Shown: one piece after another, positions 34,127-46,100 of the stretch
Numbering within the stretch: position 1 is the stretch's first letter
Layout of the letters: each line of letters opens with the position of its first letter
DNA from: Channallabes apus
Lineage: Eukaryota > Chordata > Actinopteri > Siluriformes > Clariidae
Reading direction: 5' to 3'
NCBI GenBank assembly: GCA_030522415.1
Contig: CM060118.1
Span: 22,340,651-22,404,650 of the forward strand
DNA length: 64,000 bases
Made by a program: the position numbers and the translations under genes
Notes under the pieces: model-generated
Told to the model about the DNA's origin: nothing
What the model saw: the letters and a program-made list of their open reading frames with translations, nothing else
Databases searched by the model: none

Positions 34127-34837
34127 GGTGGCATTGTGTTCATTAAAATGAAGATACCCCTTGCTATTAAATGATTTAGCACCAAGCCAAATCCAGGCTA
34201 ATGTCAGGACATAATGTGGGCTTAGGAAAATAAGTCCACTTTTACTTAAAATAAATAAATAAATAAATAAAATAACTCAACATTGCCCATGTGGTCTGAT
34301 GTACTGATTTGATTTCTTTCATTCTCTGAGCTGTACAGTCACTGCTTTCATTAATTAAAAGCATACTGTCCTTGTGAATTTAGCTTGCTGTGTTCAAAAG
34401 AAAGCAATAGTGGGATCAATTATTAAAACCGAGGGAAAAGCTGCACTCTAGGAGTGTCTTACTTTGTGTTGTCTTATTTCCGTCCAAGTCCAATAGTAAG
34501 GGAACAAATGTAATAGTATTAAAAATCATAAAAGCATTACAATGTTAAACAGTTTCAAATTTACTTTATCTAAAAATAATAATACAACCTTTAAAGCTAG
34601 GAAGAACTGCAGTTCACAGTTTATCAAATAGTTATGTCTGGATTCTCTGTTTCTCCACAGGTTTCTGATCACAGTCTTAATATTTTTAGATGAGCAGAGA
34701 TCAAAGATAAAGAACTGAAGTGCAAAGATTATTATTAAATGGTAGGGCAAGTATCGCACTGAACATGGTTTCTCTAATCTTAAGTTTGAAATACTTTTGG
34801 CAAACTAGTCTTTTGCACTATGCTTCACATGGAAGAC
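34127..34837. repeat. Duplicated segment, copy 2, with the empty LINE site
   Basis: Matches 29946-30348 plus 32356-32426. At 34754-34766 it reads TCGCACTGAACAT once, followed by GGTTTCTCTAATC, so the LINE is absent. It has two extra stretches relative to copy 1, near 34229-34290 and 34476-34618. Confidence 0.9.
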
Positions 34838-36890
34838 TGGCTTTTAAGTATACCGAGAATATTGTATCTATATTAACCTATAACTTCCTGCTGTAGCTGT
34901 GTGTTCAAAGCTTGTTATTCATCTATGTACATACAGTATATAGCAGATGCTACTGGTAATCAGTAACATAGACTAATATGCTGTAAAAGCTATGAGATCT
35001 ATTAAAATAGAATGTAACCAAAGTGTGTGTATAATACTCAGACCAGGCTGCAGAACTAAGTGAGTGTGAAAAAGTATTGATATCAGAGATGTGTCAGCAT
35101 CTCTGTGCAATTGAAAGAGGCTGGAATCAAGGTGAGTAAGTATAGTACTGGTATTCACTGCAGCATATCAGTGACAGAAGTGTCCCTGCAAAGCAATGGT
35201 GGAAACTGCTGAGATCAGGGGAAACTGTCCCCTCCAATGCTATATAATACAATCTCATCACTAAACATTGATGTTTCTTCCTAAGAGAATGAGAGAAAAA
35301 GATTGAGCTGGCAGCTTCTAGTCAATAGTCAATCCATTCTGTTTAGAAAAAGAAAGAAAGAAATGGCATCAATGAAATCAGTGATGGTGGCATGAATTAA
35401 AAAAAAAAGTTCACAAAGTTCCAGGAACATTTAGTACCCATATTATTAATAATGATATTTAATAACAACCTGATTTATTCTCCATTCAAAACTTTAACAG
35501 GTTTACACAAAGAAAAGACGCAGACACATGTGGGCTAGTTTTCCTTCATAATTTAGCCAAATGCTTGAGAAGTTGCCTGAGGCCACATTAACGTGGAACG
35601 TGGAACTTTGGATTGTTTCTCGGGTCTGCGAGTGTTTCGTCTCCCATGCTCGGTCTCATAGTCAACATTCGTGCGCACATATACTGTTAAACGTAAGGCA
35701 TTTTGTGTTCCTGTGTGTGTGTAATGCAAGTAACAGGTAGAACATAAGAATGTTCCCCTGGGTGTCTGTGGTTTCGATTACACCGCACACAGTGAGTGTG
35801 ACACACAATGAGTGACACAGGATAATTCATGCTCCGACAGTGTGTTTTCATGTTACAGCAGGTTAGTTAGGATCAACTCTACTCTATGTGAATTTAGAGG
35901 GTTTTTAGGGCAGGGTAGCTCAGTAGTTAAGGTGTTGGAATAGCGGTTGGAAGGTCCCTCGTTCAAACCCCAGTACCACCAAGTTGCCACTGCTCAGATG
36001 TATAATGAGAGAAGAAAGTTGCTTTGGGTTAGTGCTGTAAATATAACACTGCTGACCGACAATCAAACACTGTTTCCACATGGTCGGTACATACAGTACA
36101 CCTTGTATCTTGTGCATCCTTATGCTAAATATACATGGTTGTTCGCAGTGTTTAATAACTCCTATTTTGACTTTTGATTAGTTCTTACAATTCACATTTA
36201 GAATTTAAGCGAAATTTTTTGCAGAGAAAAACTGCCTCTCATTCAGGCTTCAGCTGTATGTAAATTCACTCACCAATTTGAGTACATTTACATATTGCAC
36301 ACAGGGTACTGTGACTTTCAACGATTTCTTTGGATGCTGTGCAAATGTAGCAATTTCCTTTCGTCTGAAAATGCAGGAAAATGTTTATTTCAGGCCTCTT
36401 GAAGGTCACTTCCATCTGGGTTCCTGGGTAATCCATACTCTGACTTATCATAAAGTTTGATTAATATTTAGTTTTTGTTCTTAAACAATTGCCACATGGA
36501 AAGACGACATATTGTTGTGTATTTATGTGTATTTAAGTTCATGATTTTGGAGCTTTGAGCAAATGTTTAAATACAGCACAAAAACAAAATGAATCTAATG
36601 TTAAAATATTAATCGCAAAACCCAATACAATATCAGTAAAAATTGTAAAGTTTGCATTTCTTTTTCTGAATGTGAAACCTTAATATCTTGTATGGCCACA
36701 TGCTGTTTAGATACAGATACAACTTTTTAGACAGAATTGTACTTTAAAAACTTTATTTTACAGAAAGCTTAAGTATGCTTTAATATTTATTGCAGACATG
36801 ATGTTGGTGGTTTTTGTATTTATCCTGATGTACCTTTGCACTGATCTGTAGGAGAAAAGCCATATTGGTTTGCTGCAAATTTACCTGATA
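34838..36890. other. Intergenic DNA upstream of spock2
   Basis: Contains one tRNA-type SINE (35905-36080). The remainder shows no gene, though short open frames occur. Confidence 0.5.
35905..36080 (+). repeat. tRNA-derived SINE
   Basis: GGGTAGCTCAGTAGTTAAGG is a good RNA polymerase III box A region and CGTTCAAACCCCAG a good box B, at tRNA-like spacing; the rest (ACCACCAAGTTGCCACTG) matches the usual tail of the fish family. It does not fold as a functional tRNA. Confidence 0.8.
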
Positions 36891-36896
36891 CACCGC

Positions 36897-36905
36897 CCCC
36901 CTCTC

Positions 36906-36949
<44 letters not shown>

Positions 36950-36950
36950 T
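36897..36950. repeat. (CT)n tract upstream of spock2
   Basis: A pyrimidine CT repeat interrupted by CCC, 150-200 bp upstream of the spock2 start codon, followed by a short GT run. Confidence 0.9.
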
Positions 36951-37102
36951 TCAGCAGTGTGTGTGCGTGTGTGTGTAAAACCAGCATCCTGTAATCGGGT
37001 CACATTTCAGTGAAGCCACATTTTAGCATCCATCTCTTGCAGTTAGGAGAAACAGATCCTCTGACTCGGTGTTCTCTTTCTGAACCCTGGTTCAGGGAAA
37101 TC

Positions 37103-40100
37103 ATGGTGCTGTTGTGTCTTCTGTCTTTTCTCCTCCCGATGCTGATGCTCTCGGGGTCTCCGGTTCAGGCGGACGGAAAGCGAGGTGGCAAAGATGCGGT
37201 TGAGAAAAGCAGCAATTTCATGGAGGACGAGCAGTGGCTGGCCACCATTTCTCAGTACAGTCGCAAGATCAAACACTGGAACCGATTCCGAGATGTAAGT
37301 CCGTTTGAACGACCAAGACAAGGACGATTTTTTTATTTATTGTTTTTTTATCGTATTTATCGTACGGAAACAAAACGTTTAGAAAAGGCTTCGTTGCTTG
37401 TGGGAGGTCTGGTGTAGGGTTTGTCCTTAAGGCTGTGTCCGACACCGCTTAGCTTCCACCCGCACTAATGCTGCGGTCAATACTCTCTCAGTTTAGATGA
37501 TGGGAATTGGTTCAAGTGAAATGTTTAGGTTTGAGCTACACGAAATCATCTTGTGTTCTAGAAGTAGGTGAAGTAATAGTGACTAGCTTAGTTTCCTCAG
37601 AGGTTCAGGTTCTGACAGAAAACATGTCGCTCACACACAAATAGGTGATGCGCTTGTTTAGGTCTCGTGTTAATAGGTTTCATCTTTAAGTGTTTGGGTA
37701 TATGAGTTACTGTCCGGATTCTCCTCACAGGGTTTGTACATACAGTGTGTGCTGGATTAATTGGCACTGCCTCAGTGACAGGAATTCACTTAAAACTGCC
37801 ATACAGTATGCCTGAGCAGTTAGCACAGCGCACACACCTTACTTACCAAGTAGGCTTTTTATTGAGTAACTAAAGTAGAATCCTTTATCTTATACAGAAA
37901 GATTTAATTTCGCACTGTTATGATTTTCCTTAAATTGAACATTATTATTATTTCCTTAATTAGAAAAAAAGAATACAAATCAGAACAAAGCGATTAATAA
38001 ATGACCCAGAAGTATTACATGTTGTCACTCTTATTTAAGTGAATACTCATTATTCTGCTCATCAATTACCTTCAGCCTAGGAACTAATAATGATGAAATA
38101 ACACTTTTTTTATACTTATATAATAAAATTGTAGCAAAAAGTATTTCCGTGGTCCGAATAATGGCCACTCACTTGAGATTCTTTTAATGTGTCTGAACTT
38201 GAGTAATAGTGACTACAGTGATGATCACAGTGCTTGAACTTTTCCCTAATTATGATATAGCATTCACAAGGCCGTGGTAATCTTCAGTATGGCATAGCTA
38301 GTCATCTCTTGGCCATTAGAACATTGCTTTTTGTAAGGAATATATCATAATTTAGTATTTCAATACGTATACAATTCAATAATTACACGCTCTACCGAAA
38401 GCTGATTTAGTAGCACCCAACACATTTTTCAGTTACAATAACTATTTTGTAGTTCTGCTTTGACATATTGTTTATAGCAAAAGTAGTATGTGATTTCAGA
38501 TTCATGGCCTTGCCTTTTTTTTAATGCTTCTTTATGCATAGATGATATTATGGAAACAGAGAAAGTGTACAGGATCCTTAATCTTTTCTTTGTGCAAGAG
38601 TTTTTGTTTTGTTTCCATGTGGCACTACAGCTTCAGGGAAGTCACATTGTTCCTAATGGTTACTGAAAACAGCAATTTGGGATTTGTTACCTTGAGTCTC
38701 TGGTGAACAGACACTGGAGAAGCCCTGTAAATCTGATCCACCACACCTTCTCCTGAGAACAGCTTTGGTAAAAGTGTGAATTTAGCTGCAATAAATTCAC
38801 AGTTGTATCCTATAATAGTTTTTTTTTTTTTTTTGAAGAACACTCTTCTTTTGTTGAAAGGGAAAGAGATTTATTAGTAGTTAATGTATCCCCTGAGATG
38901 GTATAGATGCACCATTGAGCTTAGAGTCACATCCTTTGAAAAGAGACAGTTGCATCCTTCATACACAATTTTTTTTACCTCTTATCATTTGCATGCATCA
39001 AAATAATAAAATAGGAAAGCACACAACTCTATGATTATGAGAGATCGTATCTACATACATGCAGAACATTTAATTAGACACTGAACTCAAATACATTGAA
39101 TGGCTTTGTAGCCAGTACATTTTATACCATTGCACAGATTGTGTATTACCCTTTCCGTAGAGATTTGAGAAGTGGTTCAACTGCACTGAATTCAAATAGG
39201 CTCTGTTTGTGAAAATATTTATTTTATCTTCACTGGGTATCAAAGCAGAGTCAAATTACTGAAATTGATTTAGATTTTTAATGCCCTTCGAGACAAAGTG
39301 TATTGAGTGGCATTGTAATGAATTGTAACAGTAATCCAAACAGCAGAACAAAAAAAGCATATGTCCTCAAACAGACAGATAAATATTTAATGAACATTCT
39401 TTGCAATTCTTTATTGTCTGCATCGAGGAGATTTTTTGTAGATATGAATTTACTCTACTGGGATGGACATTTCTTTGAATGATGGCCTTAAAAAGCAGAT
39501 GTTAGATTTTTTTCTGCCGTAGCCCAGTTCAGCATAGGCTGAGCAAACAAAGATACGCATAAATACGTAGCCTCTCTTGCTGGTTGCTATTTTTTCAGTC
39601 TGCATATAGATCTTTGCACTGCCCTTTGCAGTGTAGACCCTGGAGCCTATGATAGCTAACAAGGTAACTAATCTATGGATTATGAAAAGCCTGTCAGGAT
39701 TTTCAACAAGCTTGTATCCTGAGAAATTAGTTTGGTGGTGCTGAGACATCCTTGTGTAGGATGCATAAATCATATTCAGGCACAGCCTGTTGTCCTGGAG
39801 CTAAGCCTGGATAAATTGGGGAGGATTGCTTTAGGAAGGGCATCCAGCATAAAACGTGACAAATCAAGTATACAAATCTAGTGATCCGCTATGGCGACCC
39901 CACACTGGAGCAGCTACACTGGGGAAAGAGGAAAGAGTTTTTCTGGCTTGTTTATTTATGTCTTAGTATAACAGCAAGCTCTTTTCCCTCCTCAAACTGG
40001 CATTATGTACATTAGCAGTCAATAGTTTGGACACACCTTTTATCTACATTGTAAAACAATGCTGAAGGCATCTAAAATATGCAATAATAATCTCATTTGA

Positions 40101-43100
40101 GCAGTTGATATTGAGCTGTGTTTGCTATTTATGCTCTGTAAAGCCTTCATAACAGCTGTAACATTTATGATGATAATCAATGATTTTTGAGGCAGAGTTA
40201 AGTTTTGTTCTTGCTTTCTTAGGATGGGTTTCATGAGAGCCAATTTCATTATGATGCTTGATGCACTTGACAGATGACCTTTGTGTCTTAAAAAACAACT
40301 GCCTGTTGTTATTGTTGTTACCTAATTATATAATTCAATATGTGTTATTTCATAGTCTTAAAATCTCCAATATATGTATAATATAAAGTCTCTACTAGAA
40401 TGTAGAAAATAAATCCCCAAATAAAAAACATTGAATTTTAGATGGTGCGTGGTTTTCAACAAAGCAACCATGACTATAGTGAAGCAGGCGTCATTGAGGA
40501 GATTCTTGCTTTCACTTGTAACACTGTGGGCTTGATGTTTCTGTTTCCGTAGTAGTAGAAAGTAAAATCCTCTTCCATGGTTGATATTTAAACCCAAGCG
40601 AATGACAATGCACAATCATCCTGACTGAATATAATTAATTATAACAGTATTTTAACCAAGCCGTATAAATACAACCATCCCTGCATTTAACTGTGTGAAA
40701 CTACAAAAAAATATAACACGACAGAACAAACATTTCCTTGGGCACAATGCTATTGTTTTCTAATGAGTATCTTAGTAATAGGATTATGCGCATTTTACGC
40801 ATATACTGTATGTAACAGTTTCTGTGAGTGCATTGGTCTGCTAGTCCCCTCCTCCACCAGTATCTAAGAGAGTTTCTCAGAAAGCAAGAGTGAAGCTGTC
40901 ATCTGTTCCACTGAAAATAAACAGCGAACAGAGCCGACCAATCCTCTGGTGGCTGCCAGCCTCTATCTCTCCCGCTCTCTCAGTATAGAAGGAGCTCATT
41001 AAAAGCAGTGCTTCCCCTCAGCAGCGGAAGACTGTGTCAGGCTTGCACCTGTTACACTGCCACTACATTTTTAATGAAGCAAAATGTTTCATGCATCTTT
41101 CCCCAATTCCCTAGTCATTACCATGGTATTAAGATGCACACTGGACCAGGCTGAGGTGGGTGTAATAATGTTGCTCTTAGGGAAGCCTGCCATTTGGCAG
41201 ACTTCCTAATTACAGATAGGAAGATGTTTTCAAGAAGAGATGAGCATGATGATGACAGTTCATAACATCTTTATCAATGGAGCTGAAGCTTGATCAAGAG
41301 ATGAATGTGTTGATCCAAATCAGGTGCATGAATCGCAGGTAAAAATGCATGTGTTCGTGAGCCCAGAAAATTAACAGCGTGTGACTACTATGGCAGTTGA
41401 AACGATGAAGCATCCATCTTCACCCTCAGTGAAAGGTGAGATACCTGGCTGGGTAGAGTAAAGACTGAGCGCTTGTGGCAGTCTCGCTGGGCATGTATCC
41501 TGGTATACGAAGGTCCCACAGTGCTGTCATGACTGGCACTAAACCATCAGGATGTGGCTGTGTAGGTAAATATACCATGTCATTGTGTTATCATCAGGGC
41601 ATATGGGCCATGATTATCTATAATCCTGTATATTGTAATGCTGGCAGATATCCCAATACAGTCCGGATTAAGACAAATCACAGTTCACAACAGCCAGGGA
41701 GTCTTGTTTGCATGTGCAGATTTCTTGTCTAAATCCAGTACTGATAAACTTTCAGGATTGGCCAAAGGGACTGGGCACAGTCTTAATAGGCAGCAGAGTT
41801 GATGTACGTTCAAATGGCAGCAATGAAAGCAAGTGAGTAAGGTGTAGAAGCTTCTGGCCACACACCAGTGCTCTAGGGAGGCTTTAATTGAGTCAAAAGA
41901 AACTGGTCTTTCATCATGCTGCTCCTGTGCCCTTTTCTGCTGAAATGAAAATCCAAGAGTGCAGGTGAAGTGTGACAGGCCCAGCACCAGTTTAAGTAAA
42001 AAAAAACAATTCCTTATACAATTCCTAACACAATTATCAGCCAATATTCATGATTCAAAATATTGCACCTGCTTACAAGAAAAACAAATACAAGTACATA
42101 GAATTTAATACTAATCTTTCACCTTATTTTGCGTGTCCTTAATGAAGTCAAAGACCAAAAATACTTCAGACTGAGAACTTTTCTTTTAGCCAGGTTATGT
42201 GGCAGAGCCTGGGTCTAAATGCCAAAGAAGTGCAGACTGCCTCTAGTCATAATGAGCCAGAGTATACTGGGAATGCGTTTAGGAAATGTGTAAGGTTGAC
42301 ATGCTCTGTCAAAGCTGTCAAGATCTGCTCCACAGCAGTCACATCCTTCTGCACATCCTTCTGTTGCATTTTGGATAGAATGGGTTATTGACTGCTTCTC
42401 ATGTCAGATTTGCTCATTTAAAGGCATCACTTGATTTTCTGTCTCTCTAGTATCGCTCCCTCTGGCTGTCACCTTTAAAGCTGTCATTCAGTCTCATCAG
42501 GTTCGTGGCAGTGTTGTGAGAACTGTGTACTAAAGACTAACCACTGAGACATTTTAACCGAGTTAAAAAGAGCTTGTTAATTTGTCTAACTAAGTGAATG
42601 TGTATGGATTGGGATTAATTAAAACTCGCGGATTGTATTAGTGTGCCTTGACAAATTAAATGTAGCACTAATCATCCTTTAGCAGGAAAATGGATGGATG
42701 CACCATTCTGCTTATAGGTCGTTATTACTATAGTGAATCAATGTGTTATTTTACGTCTCATTTTATTTGTGAACATTACTTTCCTTAAATATATAGAACG
42801 TATAATAGTTAATGCATAGTCATGTTTCTGATACACTGATGGCATTTGGTCAAGTTATATGATATATAGTTGTCCCAAGTCCCAAGAGACGTTTCCGAAA
42901 TGTTTGTAATGGGTTAGAACACACACTCAGAGAGCATGGATGTAGACAAGGCACAGAACAATAATACAGTGATTTAACACCACCATAAGGATTCATTCAT
43001 TGTTCTTCATACAAATGACTGGAAAGCAGTGTCTGTTTTGGTTGTGACAGTTTTACATTATTGGACAAAATGTTTTCATATATATTTTGCAATGTGAAAT

Positions 43101-46100
43101 AGCAGTAAATATAATTTACCTACAATATGTATCTTTCAACCACATTCCTTGGATATGACATTCATTCACTTCCAGTTACACTTTAATTATTAGATACTTG
43201 ATTTTACCTTATAGCTCATGTTATCAAAAATGTACTTAATTTTGGATATCATGGTTTATTATACATGCTACAGACATGCAAGCACATTGGTTTCTCTGAA
43301 TCTGAACGCTAAGGAAACTAGACTAGGATAGACTACTATGCTGAACCTGCCACCCACAGTTTTTTGTTTCCCTAATAGACAATAGTGAGGCTTGGCATTA
43401 GTCAACTGCAGGGCATTCTTTCAGAGATGTTCGCTTTATTCGTGCAAAGCCTTTGGACTTCTTAAAATGATCTGTCAGTCTGGGTCAGAGATATGTCTCT
43501 TAGGAGCTGCCTGCATGTCTCTCTTGGCTCTGAAAACCTTTTCTGAAGGGTAGACCTACAAGCTTCTTCCTGAACATGAAGTAAGGCTGGGATGTTCTGA
43601 ATCAGCTGAGTGGGCTGGTAGCAGAGCTTTTGATGTGCCGTGCTGCTAATCTGAAAAGCCTGGTCAAATAAGCCTTGCGCATAAATCAAGTGGGAGGCTT
43701 ATGTTTGCCTGTCTGGTCCAACTGTGCTGTGACAGTGAAAACAGAGTTCTGGTGGGTGCATTGCTTATTCCTAGTTTTTTTTTTCCTGGTACATGACTGA
43801 TTTGATTCGCAATTGAAAAGCAGCGGAATGTGAACACATGCATTTGAGAGCTATGAGAAGCCCACATGCCGGTTAGCAGCCCAGCAGAGTTAGCTTTGTG
43901 TGGGACGCAAGACTCATTTATATGTGGCCTCACCACATTTATATATCTGATTTCGATAAAGCTTTCCTACATGTGATCATTATAACAGTCTATATGACTT
44001 AAAAATGAGATGAAATTCCCCATTCTAGTTAGAGAACATTAACTGGAGTTCCAGGATATAGGGTTTATACCTGAGCTGTAGTTTCTTTTCCTTGTGTCAA
44101 TGTACACTACATCATCTCAGTGTTTTGGTCTCTGCTCCAAATTTCCTAGGTGCAAATACAAATACTTTAGTTAATTTTTGCTTCTTTCTACATTGTAAAA
44201 CAATCCTGAAGGCATCCAAAATATGCAATAATCTTTTTTAAACAGTTGATATTGAGATGTGTCTGCTACTTATGCTCTGTAAAGTTTTCATAATGACTCT
44301 AATCCAAGGTGCTGTAAATTAGTGATTTTTGAGGCTGGTAACATTAAATAAACTTCTTCTCTTCAGCAGAGTTAAGTTTTGGCCTTACTTTCCTGGTATG
44401 GTGTTCATGAGTCCCAGTTTCATCATGGTGCTTGAGGGTTTTACAAATGCACTTGACAATACTGTTCTTGCAAGAACTGTTCCAGAACAGCTGGGCATCA
44501 TGTCTTAAAATTACTGTCTGTTGTTTTTGTTGTTACTTAATTAACTAATGTCTAAATGTTATAGTTTTGGAAGAAAAAAAATAGCATTTTTCTATAATGT
44601 AGAAGACTAAAATACAAAACTTTTGACTGAATACTGAACTACTATTTAGTAAAATTGCAGAATTGTATCTACTTTATGACATATGTTTTATTGCTTACAT
44701 TTAATCATAGTAAACATTCCGAATCACAAATTAGAGAGAAGTTTTAATTTCAGTTTTAATTTCTTTCATCACATGACGAAGGGCCAGAAGTCCACAGACT
44801 CCTTACAATAGTTTGCTGAAATTTTAGCCCATTTCTCCTAACAGAACCGATGTAACTGAATCAGGTTTCCCCTTAATTGTTCTATTGGGTTGAAGTCAGG
44901 GCCGCTCCAATACCTCAACGTTACTGTCCTAAAGCCATTTTGCCACAACGTTGTAGCTATGCTAAGGGTCATTGTTAATTTGGAAGACCCATTTGCAGCC
45001 AAGCTTCTTGGCTGATTTCTTGAGATGTTTCCTCAATATTTCCACATAATCTTCCTTCATCATGATGGCATCTTTTTAGTGCAGCAGTCCCTCCTGGAAC
45101 AAAGCATGCCCACAACATGGTGCTGCCGCCCCCATGCTTCATGGTTGGGATGGTGTTCTTGGGCTTGCAAGCCTCCCTCTTTTTTCCTTCAGACATAACA
45201 GTGGTGATTATGACCAAGCAGTTCAATAATTGTTTAACTAAAAGCATTTATCCAAAAAAGTAAGATCTTTGTCCCTGTGTCCGGCAGCAAACCACAATCT
45301 GTTTTTTTCCCCCCAGTTTTGGAGCAGTGGCTTCTTCCCTGCAGAGCAAGAAATGTTTACATTTATATGTACATTTAGGAATTTGGCAGACGCTCTTATC
45401 CAGAGCAAGTTTTGACTGATTTCTTTAGATTTTTCCATGACTTTTACAAAAAAAAGAGGCACTGAGTTTGAGGTCAGACCTTAAAAACATCCACAGAATT
45501 ACTGTATATCAGACGATATGATATAATTTTCTATAATTTTCCAATTTGCTTAAAGATAAGTGTATGTAAACTTTTAAACCACTGGAATTGTGATATAGTG
45601 AATTATATGAGAAATGATCTGTAAACAATTGTTGGAAATAGTGAGGAGTGTATATCATGGCTACATTATACTATTCTGTTTCTGAAATGTAATTCTGTTC
45701 ACCAAGTCTTGCTGAGTTTGCCTTTAAAACTGCACATGCCTATACAATCACATACATGCACTCATGTCTCTGAAGCACAAATCGATTTTGAAGGGGCGCG
45801 TTAAGAGATTAGAAGCCTGTCAATCTCATGCAAAGGAAATATATTGTGCTGCACTGAATGATGAGACATGGTCCTGTGAGTGATATCCATGACAGAGTAC
45901 ACTTTAAGGAGCTCTCTGGAGTATCTGATAAAACCAAGCACTCACTGGTTATCCAATCGCACCAGATGTCACCAGATGCTAATGTGCTCAGGTAGATCTA
46001 GATAAAGATATGAGAACTGTTCGGAAGAGATAACTTCCGATATAACTTCCGATATAATCCAGTATAACTGGATTATATTTGCACGCATGACAGTGGAGTG

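Noticed and set aside
35905..35980. Possible tRNA gene
   Set aside because: Box A and box B are present but the acceptor stem and anticodon arm do not form; it is a SINE head.
37010..37102. Longer spock2 start extending 31 codons upstream
   Set aside because: The codon at 37010 is GTG, not ATG; the first ATG at 37103 has a strong context and is directly followed by the signal peptide.
41685..42044. 119-codon minus-strand frame in spock2 intron 1
   Set aside because: No recognisable domain, ordinary AT-rich composition and no supporting promoter or neighbours; open frames of this length are expected by chance in 10 kb.
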